Source: Gemmatimonadota bacterium (lineage in GTDB: Bacteria; Gemmatimonadota; Gemmatimonadetes; Longimicrobiales; Gaopeijiaceae). Taken from it: a DNA stretch of 28,591 nucleotides. Both the position numbers and the translations under genes were made by a program. The stretch lies in the NCBI GenBank assembly GCA_012959595.1, contig DUCW01000025.1, positions 9,239 through 37,829 on the forward strand, written 5' to 3'. The first letter of the stretch is position 1. Each line of letters starts with the position of its first letter. Shown here piece after piece: positions 16,466 to 24,567 of this stretch. The notes beneath the pieces were generated by a model. That model was not told where the DNA came from, did not search any database, and saw only the letters and a list, made by a program, of their open reading frames with translations.

Positions 16466-17659
16466 TTGTCAGTCCTTAATATAAAACAACTACGCTCAGA
16501 AACACTGGGAACTGAGCATGTTAACCATCTTAATAATGCTGGTGCCAGTCTTGTTCCAAACCCAGTGCATCAAAAGATCCTGGAACATCTAGAGCTGGAG
16601 CGCACAGTAGGCGGCTATGAAGCAGCCGAAAACTGTTTTGGTGAGATCCAAAACAGTTACAGGGCCATAGGACGACTCATAGGATCTCAACCGCACAATA
16701 TTGCTATTACCGAAAACGCTACTGGCTCTTTCCTGCAAGCCCTCTCTTCCATCAATTTTTCTGCAAACGACGCAATTTTGACAAGTAGCAACGACTATGC
16801 TTCTAATCAAATTATGTACCTGTCGCTGGTGGAGCGGCTGGGGGTCCGCCTCTTCAGGGTAGAGGATGATCCTGACGGAAGTATTGACCTGCACAGCCTA
16901 GAAAATCTCCTACGGAGGCTCAACCCTAAACTGGTAGCAATTTCCCATATCCCCACCAGTTCAGGTATGGTACAGCCAGTCAAAGACATCGGTGCATTAT
17001 GCAGGCGGTACGAGTCTCTCTATCTAGTCGATGCCTGCCAATCAGTGGGGCAAATGCCAATCGATGTGAAAGAAATTCAATGTGATTTTCTTTCGTCTAC
17101 GGGAAGGAAATTTCTTCGTGGCCCACGAGGAATAGGATTTCTTTTCGTTTCGGACCGAGCGGTGGACCTGGGTCTAAAACCATTGTTCCCAGACCTCAGA
17201 GGGGCAGATTGGATCATGGAAAATCTCTACCAGCCCGCCCCAGATGCCAGTCGTTTTGAAAACTGGGAATTTCCCTTTTCCCTTGTCCTTGGGCTCGGAA
17301 CCGCAGCTAACTATGCCCAAAAACTGGGCATAGAAGAAATACGACAACGTGCTTGGGGGCTTGCCGCTAAGACTCGTAGCCTGCTGTCAGAACTCAAAGG
17401 CGTCCGCCTGTTGGACCAGGGGACCCAACGGTCTGCCATAGTTACCATCGATCTGGAGGGAAAAGATGTTCCAGTAATTTGTGATTCACTACAAAAACTA
17501 GGTATAAACACCTCTGTCTGTACTAGGAACAGTGCTGTTATTGATTTCGACAACCGGAAGATCGACAGCGCACTGCGCATCTCTCCCCATTACTTTAACA
17601 CCGAAACTGAAATTGAAGACCTTGTGTCAGCCTTGGTCAGCTTGCTGAATCATTCCTAA
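16466..17659 (+). CDS. Class V aminotransferase-fold PLP enzyme (cysteine desulfurase / isopenicillin N epimerase-like), 397 residues
   Basis: This is a fold-type I PLP enzyme of the class V group. HLNNAGASLVPNPV at residues 21-34 matches the N-terminal substrate loop. AISHIPTSSGMVQPV, VDACQSVGQMPID (Asp189) and STGRKFLRGPRGIGFL with Schiff-base Lys215 are the core motifs. The GRKFLRGPRG form of the lysine motif is typical of the isopenicillin N epimerase/EgtE-like branch rather than SufS/IscS (GHKxxGPxG), and no desulfurase active-site cysteine loop is seen. A desulfurase role is therefore less likely even though the suf operon follows 700 bases later. The TTG start has a GGAT about 9 bases upstream. 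Its substrate is unknown; lyase, racemase or transaminase activity are all possible. Confidence 0.88.
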   Translation: MSVLNIKQLRSETLGTEHVNHLNNAGASLVPNPVHQKILEHLELERTVGGYEAAENCFGEIQNSYRAIGRLIGSQPHNIAITENATGSFLQALSSINFSANDAILTSSNDYASNQIMYLSLVERLGVRLFRVEDDPDGSIDLHSLENLLRRLNPKLVAISHIPTSSGMVQPVKDIGALCRRYESLYLVDACQSVGQMPIDVKEIQCDFLSSTGRKFLRGPRGIGFLFVSDRAVDLGLKPLFPDLRGADWIMENLYQPAPDASRFENWEFPFSLVLGLGTAANYAQKLGIEEIRQRAWGLAAKTRSLLSELKGVRLLDQGTQRSAIVTIDLEGKDVPVICDSLQKLGINTSVCTRNSAVIDFDNRKIDSALRISPHYFNTETEIEDLVSALVSLLNHS

Positions 17660-17700
17660 TACTTAACACTTATTGATGCATTCTTAACATAGGAGGACCC

Positions 17701-17910
17701 GTGAAAGCCATTGGTTGGATCTGTTTCCTTTTAGGATCCTTAATATTGATACAATACTCAGGATATCTTTTCCTGGTGAGGACTTATAACATATGGGTTA
17801 AGATTGGCCTCACATTGTTGTATTCGGGCATATTACTACTACTGATACGAGTTTTCAGACAACAGTACCGTGAATCCAAGAATGATCCTTTCAAGGAGGT
17901 ACAGAAGTGA
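17701..17910 (+). CDS. Small two-helix membrane protein, 69 residues
   Basis: The GTG start at 17701 is preceded by a near-perfect AGGAGG with 4-5 bases spacing. Two hydrophobic helices are visible (about residues 3-25 and 33-52), joined by a short loop (RTYNIWVK), and then a charged tail (RQQYRESKNDPFKEVQK) that should face the cytoplasm. No family is recognised. Its TGA overlaps the GTG of the YbjQ-family gene (GTGA), so the pair is translationally coupled and may work together at the membrane. Confidence 0.75.
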   Translation: MKAIGWICFLLGSLILIQYSGYLFLVRTYNIWVKIGLTLLYSGILLLLIRVFRQQYRESKNDPFKEVQK

Positions 17911-18236
17911 TACTGGCAACAACATCACAGATTTCTGGTATGCGGACAGTTAAAACCTTGGGTATAGCCAGGGGGAATACCATCCGTGCTCGCCACATAG
18001 GAAAAGACATAATGGCCTCCTTGCGCAACCTTGCGGGTGGCGAAATCCATGAATACACAAAACTGCTTGCTGAGTCTCGAGAACAGGCATTAGCCCGACT
18101 CATAGATGACGCAAGCGACCTGGGAGCCAATGCAGTCGTGGGAGTCCGTTTTCAGACTTCTTTAATCCAAAGTGGTGCATCGGAAATGCTTTGCTACGGG
18201 ACAGCAGTGCAAGTCGAATTGGATCGGGGTTCTTAG
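17907..18236 (+). CDS. YbjQ/UPF0145 family putative heavy-metal-binding protein, 109 residues
   Basis: The whole chain is one UPF0145 (YbjQ) domain: VKTLGIARGNTIRARHIGKDIMASLRNLAGGEIHEYTKLL is the family's central region, and the distal DDASDLGANAVVGVRFQTS, with its closing YGTAVQVE, is the second hallmark. Members form small homo-oligomers; the function is not settled, and the heavy-metal-binding label rests on older annotation. AAGGAGG lies 7 bases before the GTG start. It overlaps the small membrane protein upstream by four bases. The suf promoter begins about 40 bases after its stop, so it is probably a separate unit from suf. Confidence 0.88.
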   Translation: MILATTSQISGMRTVKTLGIARGNTIRARHIGKDIMASLRNLAGGEIHEYTKLLAESREQALARLIDDASDLGANAVVGVRFQTSLIQSGASEMLCYGTAVQVELDRGS

Positions 18237-18274
18237 GGCCTAAGCTTTTCCTACAACGCAAGCTCCGGTTGGCC

Positions 18275-18303
18275 TTGACGTTGAATGGGCACCTTTCTAA
18301 TTT
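18275..18303 (+). promoter_or_regulatory. Promoter of the suf operon
   Basis: TTGACG (18275-18280), a 17-base spacer and TAATTT (18298-18303) lie in the 124-bp gap before sufC. The predicted start near 18310 leaves a leader of about 50 bases. The leader has no good ribosome site close to the sufC ATG; GAGGA lies about 22 bases away. Confidence 0.5.
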
Positions 18304-18311
18304 TGAGGGTA

Positions 18312-18327
18312 AAGGATAATCATTCTT
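18312..18327. promoter_or_regulatory. Fur-box-like imperfect dyad in the suf leader
   Basis: AAGGATAATCATTCTT is an imperfect 16-bp inverted repeat (arms AAGGAT/ATTCTT). Over a 19-bp window (18309-18327) it agrees with the Fur consensus at 14 positions by hand alignment, including an uninterrupted GATAATCATT. It lies just downstream of the -10, a typical repressor position. An iron-responsive regulator is a reasonable guess for a suf operon; SufR or IscR-type sites are not excluded. Confidence 0.35.
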
Positions 18328-18360
18328 AATAACCGAGGAAACAATAGGCCTACTCTCTCC

Positions 18361-19128
18361 ATGAGCAATGCTCCTGCACTCGAAATTCAAGGCCTCTCCG
18401 CTAAGGTGGCCAACGAGGACACATCGATTCTAAAAGACTTGGACTTAGTTGTTGAACCAGGCCAAATTCACGCTATCATGGGACCTAACGGCTCTGGAAA
18501 AAGCACCTTGGCCAAAGTCTTGTCAGGACACCCCAGCTACCAAGTTACCAGTGGCGAAGTGCTATATCTGGGCCAGTCTATCCTGGACCTGGAGCCCGAT
18601 GAAAGAGCCCTTGCTGGGATTTTTATGGCCTTTCAATACCCCGTCGAAATTCCTGGGGTGTCCATAGCCAATTTTCTTCGAACAGCATTGCAAGCCCGCC
18701 TGGGGCACGGCGAAGAATTAGATCTTTTTGATTTCCAAGATCAACTACTTGAAGCAATGGAGTTACTTGAAGTAGAGCCCTCGTTTGCAGAACGCCCAGT
18801 TAACGACGGCTTCAGCGGAGGGGAGAAGAAGCGGAATGAAATCCTACAGATGGCAGTACTTCGGCCATCTTTAGCCATTATGGATGAAACGGATTCTGGC
18901 CTGGACATAGATGCTCTTCAGGTCGTTTCTAAGGGCGTGAATAGCCTGCACAAGCAAAACCCCGAAATGACTATTCTGTTGATTACCCACTACCAACGCA
19001 TCCTAGATTACATTAAGCCAGATCTTGTGCATGTTATGGTGGACGGAAAGATTGTAAGAACAGGTGGTCCAGAATTGGCCTTAGAGTTAGAAAAACAGGG
19101 ATACGCAGACTGGAAAATTTCCAGCTAA
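18361..19128 (+). CDS. sufC: Fe-S cluster assembly ATPase SufC, 255 residues
   Basis: This is the cytoplasmic ABC-type ATPase of the SufBCD scaffold complex. Walker A is GPNGSGKST (41-49), the Q-loop segment is FMAFQYPVEIPGVSIANFLR, the signature is FSGGEKKRNEILQMA and Walker B is LAIMDETDSGLDIDAL; the EKKRNE and DETDSGLD wording is specific to SufC among ABC proteins. The H-loop is LLITHYQRILDYI. It is the first gene of the operon, with sufB 15 bases downstream. No alternative in-frame start exists just upstream, so the ATG is used despite the distant ribosome site. Confidence 0.96.
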   Translation: MSNAPALEIQGLSAKVANEDTSILKDLDLVVEPGQIHAIMGPNGSGKSTLAKVLSGHPSYQVTSGEVLYLGQSILDLEPDERALAGIFMAFQYPVEIPGVSIANFLRTALQARLGHGEELDLFDFQDQLLEAMELLEVEPSFAERPVNDGFSGGEKKRNEILQMAVLRPSLAIMDETDSGLDIDALQVVSKGVNSLHKQNPEMTILLITHYQRILDYIKPDLVHVMVDGKIVRTGGPELALELEKQGYADWKISS

Positions 19129-19143
19129 AGTAGAGTACAAACT

Positions 19144-20559
19144 ATGCCCAAAAGCGAACTAGTCGAAAATTTAGACCTCGATAATTATAAGTACGGTTTT
19201 GTCGATCCTGAGTCCCATGTTTACAGGACGAAGCCAGGTCTAGATGAAAGTATTGTTAGAGAAATTTCTAGGCAGAAAGAAGAGCCTGACTGGATGTTGA
19301 AGTTCCGGTTGAAGGCCTTGAGAGTCTATGAGTCTAAGCCAATGCCCACTTGGGGTGGAGACCTTTCTGACCTTGAAGCAACTCTCAAGGAAATCTATTT
19401 CTACGTAAAGCCTCAGGAACAAACCGAGCGCTCATGGGAAGATGTTCCCGACAACATCAAGAATACTTTTGAGAAACTTGGCATACCAGAAGCCGAACAA
19501 AAAGCTCTTGCAGGAGTAGGAGCTCAGTACGAATCTGAAATGGTCTACCACTCCTTGAAGGAAGAATGGTCTTCCAAGGGTGTCATATTCGACTCCATTG
19601 AGGACGGCCTAAAGAACCACCCTGAAATCTTTAAAGAACATTTTGGAACGATCATCCCTATCGCTGACAACAAGTTTTCTGCCTTGAATGCCGCCGTATG
19701 GTCGGGTGGTTCTTTTGTGTACGTCCCAAAAGGGGTTCACCTCGAAACACCCCTCCAAGCTTACTTCAGAGTGAACCAAGAAAGAATGGGTCAGTTTGAA
19801 AGAACCCTGATAATTGTCGACGAAGGGGCTCGGGCTCACTATATCGAAGGTTGCACCGCCCCTGTGTATTCTACCGACTCGTTTCATTCTGGCGTAATTG
19901 AAATCGTGGTCAAAAAGAACGCCAGATTCAGGTATACTACGATACAAAACTGGTCCAACAATATGTATAATCTTGTAACGCAAAGAGCAGTGGTACAAGA
20001 AAATGCTACGATGGAATGGTTGGATGGAAATCTTGGCTCTAAACTGACGATGAAATATCCTTCCTGCTATCTGATGGGGAGAGGTGCACACGGGTCTATA
20101 ATGTCGATAGCATACGCCGGCTCTGGTCAACACCAAGACACGGGTGGCAAAGTCGTGCACGCAGCTGAAAACACAACATCTTCCATAATATCCAAGTCCA
20201 TCAGCAAAGAAGACGGACGATCATCCTATCGAGGACTGTGTAAAGTTCTTGAAGGTGCTACGGGTTCTCGATCGAACGTTGAGTGTGACGCACTGCTGAT
20301 CAACGAAACCTCCAGAACCGACACCTATCCGTACATCGAAGTTGATGAAAAATGTGCGACTGTGGGGCACGAAGCGACTGTATCTAAAGTCGGAGACGAG
20401 CAGCTTTTCTATCTGAAGAACCGGGGACTCTCTGAAGAGGAGGCCATGGCTCTAGTAGTCCGGGGATTCCTAGAGCCAATCGCCAAAGAGCTTCCCCTCG
20501 AGTACGCAGTAGAGCTGAATCGACTGATTGAGTTGGAGATGGAAGGATCAGTAGGGTAA
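19144..20559 (+). CDS. sufB: Fe-S cluster assembly scaffold SufB, 471 residues
   Basis: This is the scaffold subunit on which the cluster is built from SufS/SufU-delivered sulfur. The N-terminal part carries YKYGFVDPESHVYRTKPGLDESIVREIS and WMLKFRLKALR. The central beta-helix region has FSALNAAVWSGGSFVYVPKGV and RAHYIEGCTAPVY. The C-terminal part holds SNVECDALLINETSRTDTYPYIEVDE with CATVGHEATVSKVG, where the cysteine and histidine used in cluster assembly lie. Length is normal for SufB. It is followed by a 63-bp gap that contains a possible 19-codon mini-ORF before sufD. Confidence 0.96.
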   Translation: MPKSELVENLDLDNYKYGFVDPESHVYRTKPGLDESIVREISRQKEEPDWMLKFRLKALRVYESKPMPTWGGDLSDLEATLKEIYFYVKPQEQTERSWEDVPDNIKNTFEKLGIPEAEQKALAGVGAQYESEMVYHSLKEEWSSKGVIFDSIEDGLKNHPEIFKEHFGTIIPIADNKFSALNAAVWSGGSFVYVPKGVHLETPLQAYFRVNQERMGQFERTLIIVDEGARAHYIEGCTAPVYSTDSFHSGVIEIVVKKNARFRYTTIQNWSNNMYNLVTQRAVVQENATMEWLDGNLGSKLTMKYPSCYLMGRGAHGSIMSIAYAGSGQHQDTGGKVVHAAENTTSSIISKSISKEDGRSSYRGLCKVLEGATGSRSNVECDALLINETSRTDTYPYIEVDEKCATVGHEATVSKVGDEQLFYLKNRGLSEEEAMALVVRGFLEPIAKELPLEYAVELNRLIELEMEGSVG

Positions 20560-20622
20560 AATAATGAATCAGCTGTTCTATCGTCACACCTTGCCCTCAA
20601 ACCTAGGGGGCCAGGAAGAATA

Positions 20623-21903
20623 ATGGCCGACTATTCCAACTACAATAGTTGGTTAAACGAAAGTCGTTCTCGTGCTTGGTCTATTTATCAAAGCACCCCC
20701 ACCCCCACGACCAAATCTGAAGAGTGGCGTTATACAGACCTTTCGAAGCTATTTCCATTAGAAAACTTCGGCCTGGAGGCGAACCCAGAGACCTCGACTA
20801 AAAAGCCGGCTAGAGAGAGCCTGACCGACCCAATAAATACGGCTGGACGAGTCCAGTTTACAGGCGGCTTAGTGACCAACATACAACTGACTCCAGCAAT
20901 GGAAAGCCAAGGGGTTGGTTTAGACTCTCTGCAAAATACCACACATGAAAAACATCAAGAGATTATACAAGCCAACCTCTGTAGTCATATCCTGCCCCCG
21001 GAATCTGGCAAGTTCCAGGCCCTCAATGCAGCGTTGTGGACAGACGGTATTATTATTTACGTGCCAAAGAATGTGCGTATTGAAATGCCCATCAGAGGAA
21101 AACACCATTTAGTGGACAATAATCAGGTTGTGTGTACCAGAACTTTGATCATAGCCGAAGAAGGGAGCCACATTTCCTACGTTGAAGAATTCCGCTCTGA
21201 TGATTTCAACAACAAAAGATTTGTGTCATCAGCAGTAGAAATTATCGCCCAAAAGAACGCCACTGTAGATTTTGTGTCAGTCCAAAACCTTGGCCGGGGC
21301 ATCTTTTTTCAAGCCGCCCAAAAATCCTTAGTACATCGTGACGCTTCCGTTAACACCCTAAAGGTCACCCTCGGCGCATCGTTGAGCCGACTAGACCTAA
21401 ACACTCAGCTACTTGAACCTGGGGCTAACAGCAAGTTGCTGGGCTTATATTTCGGGGATGAGAATCAACATTTTGACCATAATACCAGCCAGGATCACTT
21501 GGCCCCCCATACTGGAAGCGATCTTCTATACAAAGGTGCACTGGACGGAAGTGCTCGGGCCGCGTTTAGGGGCATCATCCGGGTAGGTAGAGAGGCTCAG
21601 CAAACAGACGCCTATCAGACAAACAGAACTCTTCTCCTGTCCGACAAAGCCCGGGCAGACTCGCTACCCAACCTAGAAATTGAGGCGGACGATGTCAGGT
21701 GTTCTCATGGGTCAACGGTGGGCCAACTAGACCCTGAAGCAGTTTTTTATCTGCTTAGTAGAGGGTCCTCTCGACAGCAAGCCGAAAGATTGGTCGTACT
21801 TGGGTTTCTTGGAGATGTGCTGACCAGATTACCACGGGGTGCGTTCAAGAGAGTAGTGAAGAACGTAACAGATGCGGTTGAGCAAAAACTGCACCATGGT
21901 TGA
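20623..21903 (+). CDS. sufD: Fe-S cluster assembly protein SufD, 426 residues
   Basis: This is the paralogue of SufB that completes the SufBC2D complex. The N-terminal helical part includes KSEEWRYTDLSKLFPL, the usual SufD motif. The beta-helix core shows FQALNAALWTDGIIIYVPKNV and EEGSHISYVEEF; GALDGSARAAFRGIIRV and the C-terminal DDVRCSHGSTVGQLDPEAVFYLLSRG are diagnostic, with the conserved His of CSHGSTVG. AGGAAG lies just before the ATG, and the stop of a possible mini-ORF overlaps this start (TAATG). The downstream Rieske gene starts inside the last codons of sufD. Confidence 0.95.
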   Translation: MADYSNYNSWLNESRSRAWSIYQSTPTPTTKSEEWRYTDLSKLFPLENFGLEANPETSTKKPARESLTDPINTAGRVQFTGGLVTNIQLTPAMESQGVGLDSLQNTTHEKHQEIIQANLCSHILPPESGKFQALNAALWTDGIIIYVPKNVRIEMPIRGKHHLVDNNQVVCTRTLIIAEEGSHISYVEEFRSDDFNNKRFVSSAVEIIAQKNATVDFVSVQNLGRGIFFQAAQKSLVHRDASVNTLKVTLGASLSRLDLNTQLLEPGANSKLLGLYFGDENQHFDHNTSQDHLAPHTGSDLLYKGALDGSARAAFRGIIRVGREAQQTDAYQTNRTLLLSDKARADSLPNLEIEADDVRCSHGSTVGQLDPEAVFYLLSRGSSRQQAERLVVLGFLGDVLTRLPRGAFKRVVKNVTDAVEQKLHHG

Positions 21904-22228
21904 ACAGGAAGCCCCCCAGGGTTGGACCCTAGTAGCAACTGTAGACCAGTGTCCCCCTGGCAACCTTTTCGGTGTCCGGGTAGATGGCCTGGGGATCGTT
22001 CTAGCTAATGTAGATGGAACCATTTACGCACTTGAAGACCAATGTTCCCACCAGGAACTCCCCTTGTCCGATGGCTACCTTGAAGATGATCAGGTGGAAT
22101 GCATTTATCATGGTGCCAGATTTAGTGTATGTTCTGGGGCTGCCAGGGCATTACCTGGAATTAAACCAGTAGCCACCTTTAGTGTCGACATTAGGGACGG
22201 AGACATCTACGTTCAAGTTGTAGGATAA
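21896..22228 (+). CDS. Rieske-type [2Fe-2S] ferredoxin, 110 residues
   Basis: This is a single Rieske domain with cluster ligands Cys50 and His52 in CSHQELPL and Cys69 and His72 in CIYHGARF, 16 residues apart, as in the small bacterial biphenyl-dioxygenase-type ferredoxins. It has no membrane anchor and should be a soluble electron carrier. The ATG at 21896 overlaps the sufD stop; an in-frame ATG at 21872 would add eight residues that lie outside the domain. It sits between sufD and sufS, a placement also seen in Suf operons of Actinobacteria, so it probably serves or is matured by the Suf machinery. Its redox partner is unknown. Confidence 0.9.
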   Translation: MVEQEAPQGWTLVATVDQCPPGNLFGVRVDGLGIVLANVDGTIYALEDQCSHQELPLSDGYLEDDQVECIYHGARFSVCSGAARALPGIKPVATFSVDIRDGDIYVQVVG

Positions 22229-22246
22229 CTTCAACACTAAAACTCT

Positions 22247-23491
22247 ATGTTAGAGAAGTCTGAACTATTTGACCCCGAAGCTATCAAGGCACTCTTTCCG
22301 ACCCTCTCCCAAACCGTGTCGGACAAGCCGTTGGTATACCTGGACAACGCAGCTACTTCCCAGAAGCCTATTTGCGTCATAGAAGCATTGGAGACTTACT
22401 ACAGAAAAAACAATTCAAATGTGCACCGCGGTATATACGAGCTTAGCCGACGAGCAACAGAAGCATATGAAAACGCTAGGAATCGGATGGCACAGTTCAT
22501 CGGGGCCGAATCCCCAGAAGAAATAATCTGGACAAGAGGAACAACAGAAGGAATAAACCTAGTAGCAAACAGCTGGGGCCTGAAGAATTTATCCGTCAAC
22601 GATGAAATCCTGTTAACAACAATGGAACACCACTCTAATATTGTTCCCTGGCAACTCCTTGCCGAGAGGACAGGGGCCAAAATTCGTTACATCGAAATGG
22701 ACGCTGAGGGCCACCTGGACCTGGAAAACCTAGAAGAGCTTTGTGGGAAAAACACTAAAATTGTTGCGTGTACCCAGGTTTCAAACTCCCTCGGTACGAT
22801 CAACCCATTAGAACAAATCATTTCTCGAGCTCGATCCGTTGGCTCTCTCGTGCTAGTTGATGGTGCTCAAGCTGTTCCTCATCGGGCCATCAACGTTGGC
22901 CTGATGGATTGTGATTTTTATGTCTTTTCGGGCCATAAAATGTGTGGGCCAACTGGAATTGGTGTTCTGTGGGGGCGCAAAGAAATCCTAGACGCAATGC
23001 CCCCCTACCAGGGAGGGGGTGAAATGATCAAACTCGTTCAAAGGGACCGCAGCACTTGGGCCGATCTACCCCATAAATTTGAAGCGGGCACTCCCAATAT
23101 TGCTGGAGCTATTGTACTGGCCACAGCAGCTGATTTTCTCGAAGAGATTGGCTTTGCAGCCATAAAGGAGCACGAGCGAAACCTCCTGGCGTACGCACTT
23201 GAGCAACTGGACACCATCGAAGACATGAAAATCTTTGGGCCCTCCGACCAAAGCCTCAGATCCTCTGTGATTTCCTTTCAATTGGGTAGCATCCACCCCC
23301 TCGATGTTTCTACGATACTTGATGCTGAGGGGGTTGCTGTCAGAGTTGGGCATCACTGCGCACAACTTGTCATGGAACACCTAGGGGTTTCTGTGACCGC
23401 TCGGGCGAGCTTTTATCTCTATAATACATATGGTGACGTCGACAGGCTGGTATCAGGCCTAAATTCAGTAAACAGAATCTTCGCTTCTTGA
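22247..23491 (+). CDS. sufS: Cysteine desulfurase SufS, 414 residues
   Basis: This PLP enzyme takes sulfur from L-cysteine as an enzyme persulfide. YLDNAATSQKP (31-41) opens the domain. The motifs are TRGTTEGINLVANSW, TTMEHHSNIVPWQ (His128/His129), LVDGAQAVPH (Asp205), YVFSGHKMCGPTGIGVLWG with Schiff-base Lys231, and RVGHHCAQLVMEHLG with the catalytic Cys371. The short active-site loop around Cys371 is typical of group II (SufS) desulfurases, which hand sulfur to SufU or SufE. It starts 18 bases after the Rieske gene with no clear ribosome site, and its stop is three bases before the sufU ATG. Confidence 0.95.
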   Translation: MLEKSELFDPEAIKALFPTLSQTVSDKPLVYLDNAATSQKPICVIEALETYYRKNNSNVHRGIYELSRRATEAYENARNRMAQFIGAESPEEIIWTRGTTEGINLVANSWGLKNLSVNDEILLTTMEHHSNIVPWQLLAERTGAKIRYIEMDAEGHLDLENLEELCGKNTKIVACTQVSNSLGTINPLEQIISRARSVGSLVLVDGAQAVPHRAINVGLMDCDFYVFSGHKMCGPTGIGVLWGRKEILDAMPPYQGGGEMIKLVQRDRSTWADLPHKFEAGTPNIAGAIVLATAADFLEEIGFAAIKEHERNLLAYALEQLDTIEDMKIFGPSDQSLRSSVISFQLGSIHPLDVSTILDAEGVAVRVGHHCAQLVMEHLGVSVTARASFYLYNTYGDVDRLVSGLNSVNRIFAS

Positions 23492-23493
23492 AT

Positions 23494-23940
23494 ATGAACA
23501 GCATCACTTCCCTTCACCAACAGTTGATACTGGACCATTCCCGCAACCCCAGGAACAAGATCCCCCTTGAGAACTACGACTCAGAAGGTCGAGCTACAAA
23601 CCCTATGTGTGGAGATGAAATCACCTTACAGATGAACTTTGACAATGGCACGATCGAAGACATAAGCTTTGGAGGAAAAGGATGCTCTATCTCACAAGCC
23701 GCAGCCTCAATGCTCTCGGCTCGGTTACGTGGCCTTAGCCTAAAAGTGGCATCACTTCTGATCAGCCAGTTCACAGGAATGATGAACTCATCGATAGTGG
23801 AACCAGACGAAGCCTTAATGGGTAACTTGCTTGCTTTCCAAGGTGTTCGAAAATTCCCACTAAAGGTCCGGTGCGCCCTTCTGGTTTGTGACGCCTTCCA
23901 AAACGCCTTAGAAAGACCATCTGAATTTGATAAGAATTAG
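23494..23940 (+). CDS. sufU: SufU-type Fe-S scaffold / zinc-dependent sulfurtransferase, 148 residues
   Basis: This is an IscU-fold protein that in the SufU branch accepts persulfide sulfur from SufS. The three metal-binding cysteines and the Asp are present: Cys39 and Asp41 in NPMCGDE, Cys64 in GKGCSISQAAASM and Cys127 in KFPLKVRCALL. The extra segment before the last cysteine (GNLLAFQGVRKFPLKVRC) is the insertion that separates SufU from IscU. There is no SufE gene in the operon, consistent with SufU taking its place. I prefer the ATG at 23494 over the TTG at 23488 that overlaps the sufS stop. Confidence 0.93.
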   Translation: MNSITSLHQQLILDHSRNPRNKIPLENYDSEGRATNPMCGDEITLQMNFDNGTIEDISFGGKGCSISQAAASMLSARLRGLSLKVASLLISQFTGMMNSSIVEPDEALMGNLLAFQGVRKFPLKVRCALLVCDAFQNALERPSEFDKN

Positions 23941-23964
23941 CCCTTGAAGAAGAGGTGGTGACTA

Positions 23965-24531
23965 ATGAATGACAGAGAAGGCGGCCAGATTCACGGTGCG
24001 ACGATCCGTGACACCCCAGTAGGAACTATAAGAATCTGGACGGGAGCTAACGGCATTAAGAAGCTGAGCTTTGAGAAGGACGGTTCCCAGCTTGCAGGCC
24101 CACCCAATCCCACCGACAACAAGGTATTACGAGAAGCTATCGAACAACTGGAACTGTATTTTTCTGGCAAGCTGAGAGATTTCAACTTGCGGCTTGATCT
24201 ATCAAGCCGCACTCGCTTTCAACTACGTGTCATTGAACAGCTCCGCAATATACCTTATGGGCACCTGGCGTCCTACAAAGACATTGCTGAGGCCTTGGGT
24301 GAGCCTCAGGCCTCTCGATCGGTTGGACAAGCCCTGAAGGCGAACCCTATACCGGTGATCCTACCATGCCACCGGGTGATCAGGAGTGACGGAACCCTCG
24401 GGGGGTATGCTGGCAACTCAACGGAGAACCTACAGAGAAAGACGACGTTGCTAGAGATAGAAGGAGTCGAGATAACGGGAAAGGCGACAACAGATACAAT
24501 CCAAGAAGGAATACTTTCTTTTCCCTTGTAG
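23965..24531 (+). CDS. ogt: Methylated-DNA--[protein]-cysteine S-methyltransferase, 188 residues
   Basis: This suicide repair protein removes methyl groups from O6-methylguanine in DNA. It has an N-terminal RNase H-like part (DTPVGTIRIWTGANGIKKLSF) and the C-terminal Ada/Ogt domain (FQLRVIEQLRNIPYGHLASYKDIAEALG, SRSVGQALKANPIPVILPCHRVI) with the acceptor Cys135 in PCHR. The ASRSVGQALKANP helix-turn-helix carries the residues that flip the base. GAGG lies about 9 bases before the ATG. It follows sufU by 24 bases and may be read through from the suf promoter, although it has no direct role in Fe-S assembly. It converges with the alcohol dehydrogenase gene. Confidence 0.94.
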   Translation: MNDREGGQIHGATIRDTPVGTIRIWTGANGIKKLSFEKDGSQLAGPPNPTDNKVLREAIEQLELYFSGKLRDFNLRLDLSSRTRFQLRVIEQLRNIPYGHLASYKDIAEALGEPQASRSVGQALKANPIPVILPCHRVIRSDGTLGGYAGNSTENLQRKTTLLEIEGVEITGKATTDTIQEGILSFPL

Positions 24532-24567
24532 GCCGGAAGGTTCTTCTCTACCTCCCACCTGAGGATA

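Noticed and set aside
19609..20160. 183-codon minus-strand ORF
   Set aside because: Antisense shadow of sufB.
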